A stretch of DNA of 64,000 bases from Pseudozyma flocculosa PF-1 (taxonomy: Eukaryota > Basidiomycota > Ustilaginomycetes > Ustilaginales > Ustilaginaceae). Below, piece after piece: positions 35,745 through 46,395 of the stretch (its first letter is position 1; every line of letters starts with the position of its first letter). The stretch spans positions 94,711-158,710 of the forward strand of contig NW_006920870.1 of the NCBI RefSeq assembly GCF_000417875.1. Direction: 5' to 3'. The position numbers and the translations under genes are program-made. Below the pieces are notes generated by a model, which saw only the letters and a program-made list of their open reading frames with translations, had not been told where the DNA came from and did no database searches.

Positions 35745-38038
35745 ATGATGGACGAGCACGACCAAGACACCTTCACCTCAGTCACCTGGGACAACAAGGA
35801 CGCCGCAGACTCCCAGCCCGTCTTCACCTCGATGCCCAACCCAGCCTCGGATCCGCACTCGTCGTCCCCAGCACCGGGACCCTCGTCCAGCGCCGCCGTA
35901 TCCGCAGGTCCCAGCAGGCTCGCAACCGCATACGACAACGACGACGCCACCAGGCTCTCCTGGGCCGGATACCTCATGGTCCAGGTCCTCGACCCCAGAA
36001 AGGAGCTCGAGGGTCAAAAGGACTCGTTCATCTCCTACGGCATCCGCGCAGAGACCAACCTCGCCCACTTCTCCAGGACCTACATGGCAACAAGGAGGAG
36101 GTTCAACGACTTTACCTTTCTCAGAGACGGCCTCAAGCGCGACTTTCCCGCCTGCATCGTCGCACCCCTCCCCGAAAAGCACCGGTTAGAGTACCTCACC
36201 GGCGACCGCTTCAGCCCCGAGTTCATCGAGAAGCGAACCGCAGAGTGGGTAGCCAGGACAGTCCGCGAGGTTGGATCGTGCCGATACCACTGCAGATGCT
36301 GAGCCTCCTTCTCGCTTCTTATCTGCTCGCCCGCTCCACCACCCCTGCACAGCCTCCAGCTGTTTCTCGAGAGAATATGCCGGCACCCCACTCTCCAGCG
36401 CAGCCAGCTGCTCAGAAGCTTTCTCGAGTCGACGGAATGGGTAAGCAGGCGATGGCGACGGCGACCGCGACAACGACAACGACGGCGACGGCGATGATCC
36501 TGGACCTTGATCGCTGACCGCCGACCCGCTCCTCGCTCGGCTCGCCTCGGCTCTGCCTCCACGATCAACAGCAAGTCGACATGCATGCCCACAACTCTTC
36601 GCACAACATCCTCGCCTCGGGCTCTGGAACCGGCGGCGGCTCGCTCATTTCGGGATCGCAGCACGAGAACACGGCGCCCCCCAGCCTCCTCGACAGCCTC
36701 TCCGACACTCTCCTCAACGCCTTCACAAAGGTCAGGAAGCCCGACGAGCGCTTCCTCGAGATCCGCGACAGCATCGACAAGCTCGAAGAGGGCCTGTCTG
36801 GCACGGAACGCGTCCTCGCGCGCAACCGCTCCCGCATCTCAGGTGAGCGTCGCGCGTCCCCGATCCTCCGCGCTCCCTTACTCCGCCCACCCACTATCCT
36901 CTCGTCCCCGTCTCTGGGCGGTGCTCGTCCGCGGGCTGTGCCGGCGTGGCCTGCCGGGTGACGAGCTCGCTCGTTGGTTGTCCGCAACGGCCTCGATGCC
37001 TCCCTTAGTCAGATCGATGCCCTGACATTCTCACCCCACCCACATTGACCAACGTGTGCGGTACGCTGACCTTGACCCCAGCTCTGCCGTTTGGTGACGT
37101 CTTCGCTCCGCAAATGGGTACATCGCTCGAAGACCTGTCGACCGACTACGAGGACCTGGCGACGAGCTTTGAAGGGCTCGGCTACCTCGAGAGCGGCATC
37201 ACCGATCCGCTCAACCGCTTCGCCTCGACGATGCTCGAGTTTGCCAGGCTGCAGCGCATCACGGTGAGTCGATTCTGCCAGACGAGCGCGCGTCCGCGCC
37301 GTGGATGCCACACGGGCAGCAATGGAGCAGGCCAGCTCACGCCTCCGGCTCGCCCCTACCTGCTGCGCCCTGTCTCCCGACTCCTTTGACCTGGCGTCTT
37401 GTGTCATCGAACCAGTCGGCCCGCTCGACCGACTCGATGCTGTCTCAGATGCACGCGCTGCTGTCGTACGCCAATTCGCACAAGTCGGTGCTCAAGCTGC
37501 GCGACACCAAGCAGCTGGATTTCGAGGAGCTGACCGACTACCTGTCGGGCGTCGTGTCGGAGCGCGACCGGCTTGCGAGCCTGTCGAGCCCGCACGGCGC
37601 GGGGCACGGCCACGGCGGGGTGCGCGGCGCGGGGATCGGCGGGTACCTCAAGGACAAGGTGGACAGCTTCCGGGGCGTCGACGAGGAGAGGACGAGGGTG
37701 GAGAGGATGCAGAGGCTCGACGGACGCATCAAGGAGGTGAGTGGGCGGGCTTTGCTTGCGCTGGGTGTCGATTGGCCTGCATGCTCACGACCGTCGTTCT
37801 TTCTGCTGCACCGCGTCGCGCCTCACAGCTGCAAGACGCGGTGACGTCTGCGCACGACACATCGCAGGCGTTTAACAACGAGGTGTTCAAGGAGCACGAG
37901 ATCTTCAAGCTGGCCAAGGAGCAGGAGATGCGCGACATTCTGTCGACGTACGCCGAGGGGCAGATTGAGCTCTACTCGAAGGCGATGGAGAGCTTTGACC
38001 GGCTGATTCCGCAGCTGGAAAAGATCCGCGTGGCGTAG
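35745..38038 (+). CDS. SNX4: Sorting nexin Snx4/Atg24 (PX-BAR)
   Basis: Six exons: 35745-36244, 36353-36440, 36572-36842, 37082-37263, 37416-37736 and 37829-38038, giving 523 aa. The PX domain spans about 75-195 (YLMVQVLDPRKE, ETNLAHFSRTYMATRRRFND, PLPEKHRLEYL with basic phosphoinositide contacts, FLERICRHPTLQRS). The BAR domain follows (LLDSLSDTLLNAFTKVRKPD, YEDLATSFEGLGYLESGI, MLSQMHALLSYANSHKSVLK, EHEIFKLAKEQEMRDIL). Two junctions are uncertain. Intron 1 is placed at GA/GTGGGT because it restores family spacing. Exon 4 could instead start 46-48 nt later at an AAG, removing 16 residues. Snx4 retrieves cargo from endosomes and serves selective autophagy. Confidence 0.9.
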
Positions 38039-38752
38039 CGGGGTGCCGCGACGGCAGGGGCGAGGGTGGTGGTGGGTGTTGGTGGAGCCAGTCTGATCGA
38101 CTGTAGTCGCATGGCCCCGGTGGCGCTGTATCAGCGGGGCGTCAGCATCGCCCGTAATTCGACAAGCGGAAGGCGTTCTGCGATACATGCGTCGACGAGG
38201 CTAGGGCTGTCTGAGGCCAGCCAGACGAGGCCCGGGGTACGGTAGGGTGTGCTTGCTTGCTTGCTTGCCAGCAGCTGGACTGCCTGCCTGAGTCAGGGCC
38301 CTCGTCTGGACCCTGCCTCCTGGTTGGTTGGCCCTGGAGAAAGCGGACAGGCAGAGGAAACCCGCCTCTGATGTCACCCGCGCCGCCGCCGCCGCCGCCG
38401 CCGCCCGCGGTTCCTCGGCCAACTTCGGAAGAAAAGTGGAGGAGAGGCAGGCGGGCGTTGGCTGAGGCAGGATCGGACCGGAGGGCGACGGCCAAAAACC
38501 CAACCCGGCCTGAGCCTGACGACGCGGGGCGGGCAACCTCGACTCTGCCCTAAGGTTTACCTCCTCGTCCTCGTCCTCGTTTGTCGTTTGTCGTTTCCAC
38601 CATATCCCTCACCTTCTTGCCTCTCTTCATCCCGGATCAAACGCCACCTCGTCCGCTTCCTTGCCACCCCACGCATCACCTGCGATACACTGCTGCACTC
38701 GCAGTCCCACATCAGCCTCCCCTCGTCGTCGAGCACCACTCACCAAGCAGCC
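38039..38752. other. Intergenic SNX4/RCF2
   Basis: No gene is supported. It contains TTGC repeats (38250-38270), a CCG run (38387-38405) and GTCGTTT/CTCGTC repeats (38558-38600) just upstream of the RCF2 leader. Confidence 0.5.
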
Positions 38753-39803
38753 ATGTCCTACGGAACCCACCGACAGGTCGGCGACGTCGCAAAGCGAGAG
38801 GCGTGAGTGCGCGCTCTCAGCCTGGCACACCTCAGCGTAGCCCCCAACACGCCTATTGACCTTGACGGCTCATCTCTCCCCTCTCCTCTCTACCAACGCC
38901 CCCCTCGTCCCTTATCGACAGGCAATACAACACGGCAATCAGCGCCGCCGCCACTGGCTTCGCAGTCGGCACCCTCTGCGCCGCCCCCGTCGCCTTTCTG
39001 GCCAACCGCTCGCTCCCGACGTTCCGCAACCTCACCCCCGCCATCAAGACGTCGCTCGTCTTTTCCGTCGGCATCGCCACCGGCGTCATCCGAGCAGACA
39101 AGGCCGGCATCGCCTTTGACGTGCGTCCCTCTGCATCCCGGCCCGCGCCGACATTGCAGGCAGGTCGAGTGAGCGTTGGCTGAGTCGTTTCGCTCTCTTC
39201 ATTCCTCTTCTCCATCCGCGCAGAAAGAGCACTATTCCGACAAGGGCGCCGCCATCCAGAGGAGGTATCAGACCAGCGAGGAGAGGCAGTGGGACCAGCT
39301 GTCGTTCCGCGACAAGGCCCTCACCTGGGCAAAGGAGAACAAGTTTGGCGTCGTCGCCGGAAGGTGAGGCCGAGCTCGAGGCCCCGCACCTGTCGCCGCC
39401 TTGGACGATCAAGGTCCCGCTGACACTCTCGCATCCCCTTCGGTCCCCTCTGCCCGCCCCCGCCCCCGCTGCGCCGCCGCCGCCGATCTGCAGCTGGGTG
39501 ACGTCGATGGGCCTGACGTTTGCCTACATCAACACGCAGCCGCTGTCGTTTGCGCAAAAGCTGGTGCAGGCGCGCGTGTGGGCCCAGGGCCTGACGCTCG
39601 CCTCGCTGATTGGTATGGCCGCCATCACCCAGATCCCGAGCGAGGGCGACAAGATCATCAAGCAGCACAAGGAGGCCACCGAGCACAGCTGGAAGGATTT
39701 CGTCGGAGAGGTCGACAACGACGACGGCAGCTCCAACGAGGAAAAGCAGCAGCGGCAGCAGCAGAAGCAGCTCACCCGGTCCCAGGGCAAGGCGTACCAG
39801 TAG
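38753..39803 (+). CDS. RCF2: Respiratory supercomplex factor 2 (HIG1 domain)
   Basis: Exons 38753-38802, 38922-39120, 39224-39363 and 39494-39803 give 232 aa. The N-terminal half has two hydrophobic segments (AISAAATGFAVGTLCAAPVA and IKTSLVFSVGIATGVI). The C-terminal half is the HIG1-type domain: WAKENKFGVVAGSWVTSMGL, then FAQKLVQARVWAQGLTLASL followed by IGMAAI. The tail is Gln/Lys-rich. Rcf2 binds cytochrome c oxidase and modulates complex III-IV supercomplexes in the inner mitochondrial membrane; that role is inferred from the two-part architecture shared with yeast Rcf2. Confidence 0.92.
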
Positions 39804-40392
39804 GCGCGCAGCAGACACAGAGACAGAGACAGACACAGACAGACACAGAGATAGACAGGCAGATAGGCAGAGAGACAGGAAGAAGCCAGCCCTCGGGGAC
39901 AGGGACGAGATCCTGGCTAGGCTTTGCCACCCCTGGAATCTTGCATGCACAACACGGTCGGCGCATCGCCGCTTTTCGCCTCTGTCCAGATAGCAGCCAG
40001 CGACGGCCCTAGGAGGCACGATCTCGATGTCGATCCCTGGAGCTAGAGCCCCGTTGTCGCTGCCAGTCTGGGCAAGTCGCCGGGTGGGAAGAGTTGGAAG
40101 AGGAGTCGCGGGGGCGACGGTCAGAGTCGATTTCCGAATTCCGGCGCCTCGAGGTGGAGTGCCGGTCTGTTCAGCAGCCAGTCAGCCAGGCAGGCGGACG
40201 GACCGACGGCCGCCCTGCTCGGCTGAGCTGGTGGGGACTCCGCCTTCCGAGATCTGGCTCCGGTCTAGCCCATACTCCCCGCCTTCTTCTTGCTCCTGGC
40301 CCACGTTGCCGACGACACCTTGCTAGCCCCCACGCACATCATCCTTCTCCTTGCCCGGCAGAGCTGATTCGCAACCGCGCCCCTGCACCGTC
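39804..40392. other. Intergenic RCF2/RWD gene
   Basis: It contains the GACA/CAGA repeat in the RCF2 3' region, an A/T-core element TTTCCGAATT at 40131-40140, and a C-rich leader before 40393. No gene is supported. Confidence 0.5.
39812..39882. repeat. AGACA/CAGA-type microsatellite in RCF2 3' region
   Basis: About 70 nt of imperfect AGACAC, AGAGACAG and GATAGACAG units immediately after the RCF2 stop. Confidence 0.85.
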
Positions 40393-41797
40393 ATGGCAAC
40401 GATAGACGCCGCCAACACGGCGCCCGCAGCGGCGGGGACGGTGCTGCCCCCCGAGACGCTCAGCTCGCACCTCTCGGCCCTCGAGCTCATCACGGCAATG
40501 TGGCAGGGCGACGACGAGCTCGAGCTCTCGGACAGGGACGCCGATGCCATACGACTCGTGAGTCCGGGGGGCTTTTGCATGCTTGCGCAGAGATCCCAGC
40601 TCGATCTCTGACCCGCCACCGCCACCTATCCGCCTCTCGATGTCCATACCCGGGCCGTCCTGGGATCGACGGGGCCAGGTGGGCGAGTACCTCAACCTGC
40701 CCCTCTCGGAACTGGGATCGACCACCTCGCACCGCCTAAAAGACCGCCTTCCGTCCCACATCCACATGTCGCTCCTCATCCACCCGGAAAACGGCGCAGA
40801 GGTACAGTCGGACGGCTGGCAGCGGCGCAAGGTCAAGCTCGACCTCGACTTTGTCGTGCGCAGACCCACGGCCGTCGCCAGCGCCATCGGGCAGAGCTAC
40901 GTCCACCCGCGGGTGACGGTGCGCAGTCCAGACTGGCTGAGCCGCGACCTCTTTGACAGGGTCTGCGAGGCTGTCAAGGCCGTCGAGGCGGAAAGGGAGC
41001 AGCAGCAGCAGGCCGACGAGGCAAACGACGAGGGGGATGCCGTCGGACTCGTCATGGACATCGTGGAGCGGGTCAGTCAGGTCGTCTTGGACGGCCTCGC
41101 CTCGCAGCCACCCACCACCGACGCCGCTCAAGGTGCCCCTTCCTCGTCCTCCGCCGTAGCCGGCGCCAACGGTGCTGCTACGCCCCCGTCGGCAACAGCA
41201 GCCGACGTCGCGGCGTCTCGACGGGTGCTGCGCACCTGGTCCTACCTCCCCTCGCTCTCGTCGCGCGAGAAGCGCTCCGACATTGTCACGTACGCCCTCT
41301 CGCACTCTCCCCCGCTCACGGGCTTTGTGCTGGCGGGCAAGCCGGGCCTGATCGTCCTCGAACATCCGCTCCCACCCCTACCGCCATCGCCCGCAGCAGC
41401 AGCATCGTCACCCTCCACCACCACCACCACCACCTCCTCGTCGTCGCCGCCTGCCGCGACGGCAACACCGGACCGCGCGGCGGTACAGCAGCAGCTGCGC
41501 GACGCCACCGTGTCGCTCGACACGTTCTGGTCGCGCATCAAGTCGCAGTCGTGGGCCGACATACCCTCGGGCCACAAAAAGGTCAGCGAAAAGTTCAGAG
41601 AGGAGGACGTGGAGCGCGCCTTTGACACGTTTGAGGAAATGACGGAGCGACAAGAGGTGGGCGGCAAAGAGGTCGTCGCCTACGGCGGCAAGCGCAACAA
41701 GAGCGACCTCCGCAGCGTCCAGCAGTGGCTCGACGGAAAGGGCCTCGAGGGCAGGATGGAAAAGGTGCTCGGCGCGGAGTGGACCAGCACCGCATGA
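40393..41797 (+). CDS. RWD domain / DUF1115 protein (RWDD2-like)
   Basis: Exons 40393-40557 and 40679-41797 join across a 121-nt intron, phase 0, to give 427 aa. The N-terminal part fits an RWD fold (SALELITAMWQGDDELELSD..HMSLLIHP..). A C-terminal block, RTWSYLPSLSSREKRSDIV, then LTGFVLAGKPGLIVLE and later FWSRIKSQSWADIPSGHKK, matches the DUF1115 half of RWDD2 proteins (pattern W..I..KEKR..I..WA..L.GF..PGKPG.I..E). The 3' splice site was chosen as the only in-frame CAG with a good fit; the exact joint is uncertain. The cellular role of RWDD2-type proteins is not established. Confidence 0.85.
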
Positions 41798-42147
41798 TTG
41801 GCGGGCCCGGCCTGTCGTGCACAACCCCTTTCCGATGCGGGCTCGCCGGCAGGTGTCGCAGGGCATCTCATCTCGTCCATCTCCTGCCTGCCTGCCTGCC
41901 TGCCTGCGATGGCGACTGTCTGCGGGGTCGTGGAAGGACACCACCGCGCCTCGCTCGACGCTCACGAGCTGATCTCGAATGCGATACCATTGCAGGGCTG
42001 TGCGCGCCAATTGCGTTGTCTGCGGTCTCACTCGGCATGGAGGCTAGCTTGTCGGTCCATGCTGCTGCTCCTGCTGCTGCTGCTGCAACAAGTGTGAAAG
42101 TGCGCCTGTGTCGCAGAGCGCTTGGGCTGACGCGGTGGGGCAGGCCT
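41798..42147. other. Convergent spacer RWD gene/NDUFA5
   Basis: 350 nt between stop codons. It holds a CTGC/CTGCCTGC repeat (41885-41910) and a CTG run (42060-42086). No gene is seen. Confidence 0.5.
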
Positions 42148-42907
42148 TTACTGCTTGCCGCCATCGACGTTCTGGTCCTCGCCGCCCTCGCCCGCCTCCT
42201 CGGCCATGCTGAAGTAGTGCCACTGGTTCGGCGGGGGAGGGTGCTCCAACGGCTCCCACCTGCGAAGCGTGACCAGTCGGGCAGAGGTGAAAAGGTGGAT
42301 GAAGGGATGGGTGGAGGAGGGAAGGTGAAGATCGGGCCAGTGTCAGTCGTCGTCTGTGCGTGGAGCGAGTGCAGTGCAGCCTCGAGCGAGCAGCGAAGGC
42401 GAATGGGGTCGGCGAGTCGAGAGTGGTGGGACCAAGGCGAGAAGGAGGATGCAGGGACGGGAATGGGGATGGGTCCCGGGACACTCACGCCTTCCACTCG
42501 AGCATGTTTGCGACGAGGCCGAGCTCGGTCTTGGCCTGACGCAGCCCGTCCTCGACATAGGGCCATTCGAGCTGCTCCTCGGTCTCCCTGATGAGGTCTT
42601 CGATCTTCTGCGCGTCGTTTTCGTGGCCGCGCTGCGCGTCGAGGGCGCGCTGGACGACGTCGAGGTGGTGCTGCGTCAGCGCCGCTGTGCTCTGCCGGTA
42701 CACGGACGACTCGGGCAGGCTCGACAGCAGCGACAGCGTCTTGGTGTACGTCTCGGCCAGCGCCGACAGCGGCGAGGGGTGCACGTCGACGCCCGTCACG
42801 TTGGTGCTCGCCTTGAGGCGCGGCGCCAGCGTGGCGACGCTCGTAGAGGCGTTGCTCGCCCGCACCGCCCGGCCGGCAGTGAAGCGCACAAGGCGTGTGG
42901 CGAACAT
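42148..42907 (-). CDS. NADH:ubiquinone oxidoreductase subunit NDUFA5 homologue
   Basis: Exons 42907-42489 and 42259-42148 join across a 229-nt intron to give 176 aa. It starts MFATRLVRFTAGRAVRASNA, an amphipathic Arg-rich N-terminus consistent with mitochondrial import. The family core is NVTGVDVHPSPLSALAETY, SSVYRQSTAALTQHHLDVV, QLEWPYVEDGLRQAKTELGL and, in exon 2, WEPLEHPPPPNQWHYF. NDUFA5 (29.9 kDa type in Neurospora) belongs to the peripheral arm of complex I, so this fungus presumably has proton-pumping complex I. An A/T-core element lies about 310 nt upstream (43219-43230). Confidence 0.95.
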
Positions 42908-43712
42908 GGTTGGATCCGTTCGAGTGAAGGGTATGGCGGGAGGGCCTGGACGGGGTCGAGATCGAGTCGAAAAGGTGTCAGAGGGATGGCCGGATTGCGG
43001 TTGGTGTGCGGGGATGAAGGTGGATCGTGAAGCGGAGTTCAGGCACCGTGGAGGTGATGGGATGGGGTGAGGGCGAAGGTCGAGCGACGCTGGGCCAAGG
43101 CTCCGAATCTCGAATGTCGGGAGGTCAGCGGCAGCGGCGGGCGGCGGGGCCCACGGCCAGCCCGAGTGTCAGCAAGCTGGGCCCCCCGCGAGGCCAGCCG
43201 GCCACGGCGTGATCGGACGGAATTTTCGGAGCCGACGAGATGGCTCCTCCCACGTACTCGACCGCCCTCGCGCCACGCACCAAACTTGAAGCCAGCCAGC
43301 CCCTTCCCTGCTGCGATGCAAGCCGGTCAGTCCGCAACCGTGCCAACTCAACCCTCCGCCACGCCCGCCCGCAGCAGGGGAGACCGATGCGCCCAATGAT
43401 GCGGGGCGTGCGCGCCAGGATGCGTGGTACGTTTCTGTTTGTTTGCGCGTCTATACGATCGTCGTAAAAGCGGGTCGATGGCTAGCTAAAGATGAGAATG
43501 CGAGGAAGCGGTCGTGGAAGCGGTCGTTCCGCGTGCGTAGGGGGAAAAGTGCTCTCGACGAGCTCCGTTTTTATGATGGTGAGGCTGGGGGGCTGCGTTG
43601 CGGTCATGACTACAAAACTCTCTGGTATACCCTGGAACGGCGGACGGGGCGGGAAGGCGGCGAGGACGGCGAAGCAATCGGATGGCCATCCAACGCCGTT
43701 CAGCCACCGCTG
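42908..43712. other. Intergenic NDUFA5 5' side / sulfate permease 3' side
   Basis: No gene is supported. It includes GGAATTTTCGGA at 43219-43230 in the likely NDUFA5 promoter and the 3' region of the permease. Confidence 0.5.
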
Positions 43713-43737
43713 CTACTGCTGCTGCTGCTGCTGCTGA
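43711..43737. repeat. CTG/CAG run at the 3' end of the permease gene
   Basis: TGCTACTG followed by CTG repeats; encodes terminal Gln residues plus the TAG stop on the minus strand. Repeat length change here would alter only the C-terminal tail. Confidence 0.85.
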
Positions 43738-46395
43738 CGCGAAGCCTCAACACCGACGCTGGCCGCGGCGAGGGCGGCGCTCAGGTCGAGGTGGAAGAAG
43801 GGAGTCAGGTCGTTGCCCCAGATGATGGGGATCGAAATCTGGCTATCCCGCGGTCCCGGCCGCCCGGCATTGGCGTCGTGGCCGTCTTCGGTGGTTCCGC
43901 CAGTCCTGCCCTCCTCGAGGCTCTTCTCGATGCTGTCCCTCGAAGGCGAAGACGAGCCCTCGGCCTCGATATCCTCGAGCACGTAGGGCGACTTGACATC
44001 GGGGGCGATGCCCGCAGCGGCGGTGGCGGCGGCCGACGACGGGTAGGTGTGCTCGTCGACGTCCTTGCCCGACAGGGCCCGCTGAATGGCGCGTGCGCGG
44101 CGTTCCCGCTCGGCCTGCTCGCGCTCGCGCTGCTCCTTGGGCGGCAGCGTGGTGGCCTCGCGCTGCGAAACGACGGGCGCCACCTCGGTAATGTGCCGCG
44201 ATGCCAGACCCGTTCCGAAGCCGCCGGCAAGCAGGCCCCTGCGAATCCAGGGCGAGAGGATGTTGGCAAAGTGGAACTCGACCTTGGCGTCGGCCCAGCG
44301 CTCGACCGCGGCGCGCACGTCGACCAGCGTCTGGATCGAGGTCGTGTCGACGTTGCTGACCGAGGAAAAGTCAAAGATGAAGGCCTTGAGCAGCGGCCTG
44401 CGGTCGGTGAGGTCGACGTTGGCGTCGGCCTCTTTGCCGTCGCGTCGGCGCTTGACACAGTTGGCGAGCTTGCTGAAGGCGGGGTTCGCCGGGCCCGGGT
44501 CGTTCCAGGGACGGTCGCCAGGCTTGGCGTAGTCGAGCGGCCGTCCGGGCCGGGTCTCGACCTTGGCCTTCTCGATGAGCAGGTCGGCCAGGTGCGACGC
44601 GTTCGGGTAGGTGAAGGCCTCCTCGAAGCGGTAGATGAGGACGCCGGGCGGCGGCGCCTCGACGCGGATCGACGGGTCGCGCAGGCCGTCCTTGTCGTCC
44701 AGCGGAACGAAGACGTCGCGGTGCGAGAGCGTGACGGTCGACTGGTCGGGCGACGTGGTGCCGTGGTGGACGCGGACGACGCCGAGCCACCTGCCTCGGG
44801 GCCGTGCGATGCGGACGAGGAGGAGCACCAGCGATGCCGCGACCGACGTGTAGACGCCGTTCTCGATGCTCGAAAAGATGGTGACAAACACGGCGGCGAG
44901 GAAGATGATCATCTCAAGCGGGCTGATCAGCCAGAACTTGTAGGTGACCGAGAGCGGCGTGATGAGGTCGCCGACGGCGTGGATGATGACGGCCGAGAGG
45001 ACGGCGTTGGGGATCCAGTAGAAGGTGCCGGTCAGGGCGTAGATGGCGATCAGGACGAGGATGCCCGTGAACCAACCGGCCAGCGGCGTGCGGACGCCCG
45101 ACTTGGACTTGATGGCGGTGCGCGAGAAGGAGCCGGTGGCCGCGTAGCCGCCAAAGCACGGTCCGACGAGGTTGGTGACGCCGATGGCGATGAGCTCCTG
45201 GTTGGGGTTGATCTTGTAGTTGTTGAGGCGGCCAAACGACTTGGCGATGGCGATGTGCTCGAGGAGCAGCACAATGACCGAGACGGGCAGCTGGCCAGCC
45301 ATGTCGGCAAACAGCTGCGTGTCGAGGGTGGGCTGGCCGATGTGCTGGAAGCCGCGGGGCACCGTCTTGAGGATGCTGATGGGGTACTTTTTCGGGTCCT
45401 TGTACTGGCCCACCCAGACGCGGCTGGCGATGGTGAAGACGATGATGACAAAGGCGTTGCGCAGGACGGTGAGGAAGAAGGCCGTCTTGCCCAGTTGCGG
45501 GTACCGCGTGGGCAGCCACTTGAAGAAGGAGCGCGAGGCGTAGAGGAAGGCGAGCGCCGGTAGGCCAAAGGCGGCGTTGAGGTTGGTGTTGGGCAGCGCC
45601 TTGAGCGTGTCGATGATGACCTGGTAGGTGGCGGTGCCGTTGGTCTTGACGCTCGACAGGCCGAGGAGCTTGGGCACCTGACCGGCGGCGATGCTGATGG
45701 CCGATCCCGTCATGAAGCCTGCCACGGCGGGCGTCGGGATGAACTCGATGATCCAGCCGATGCGGATGATGCCGATGCCGAGGCAGACGATGCCGCAGAG
45801 GAAGGCGAGCGCCGAGGCGATCTGCTCGGCAGTCCACACGTCGGTCTTGTCCAGAACGCTGTTGACGACGTTGAACGTCTGGAGCGACATGACGGCGACC
45901 GGGCCGATGGTGACGTCCTTGGAGGTGGCAAAGATGGCGTAGATCATGACGCCGACAAACGAGGAGTAGAGACCGAACTCGGGCTTGAGGCCGGCGAGGA
46001 TGGCATACGACATCGACTGGGGCACGAGCACGAGGGCGACGGTGATACCGGCGATGAGATCGCCGATGAGCCACTGAAGGTTGTACGACGGCAGCCAGTG
46101 CCGGATGGGGAAGAGCGAGTCGAAGTAGTCGACCAGCTGCGGCGCCGAGGGGTGGAAACAGAAGAAGAGCGACGAGGGATCAGTGGCCGCTGCGCCAAAG
46201 TCGCACACTGACGCGAGGCACTCTCACCATGTTCCCTGGCCCTCGGCCCAGGTCACGGAAGTAGTCATAGGTGCTGACGACCGGGACGCCGAGGCGGGCA
46301 AACTCCTGGTCATCGTAGCTGACCAGCTTGCGGAAGGCCTTGGCCGACTTGGCCTTGAAGCCGCCGGAGCCTTGTGCGGCATCGTTTGGCGGCAT
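43713..46395 (-). CDS. SUL1: Sulfate permease (SulP/SLC26 family with STAS domain)
   Basis: Exons 46395-46228 and 46136-43713 join across a 91-nt intron to give 863 aa. The N-terminus is cytosolic and basic (residues 1-70). The SulP core then begins IRHWLPSYNLQWLIGDLIAG followed by ITVALVLVPQSMSYAILAGL. Later come VTIGPVAVMSLQ, AGFMTGSAISIAAGQVPKLL, GVTNLVGPCFGGYAATGSFS and AVIIHAVGDLI, all family hallmarks spread over about 10-14 membrane segments. The STAS domain lies near 545-700 (GVLIYRFEEAFTYPN, FIFDFSSVSNVDTTSIQTL). The tail ends in a Gln run encoded by a CTG/CAG repeat. The family imports sulfate with protons at the plasma membrane for Cys/Met synthesis. Distinguishing SUL1, SUL2 or an organellar paralogue needs phylogeny. 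Confidence 0.92.

Noticed and set aside
43443..45563. Long plus-strand open frame (706 codons) opposite the sulfate permease
   Set aside because: Antisense shadow of a GC-rich gene; no membrane segments or domains.
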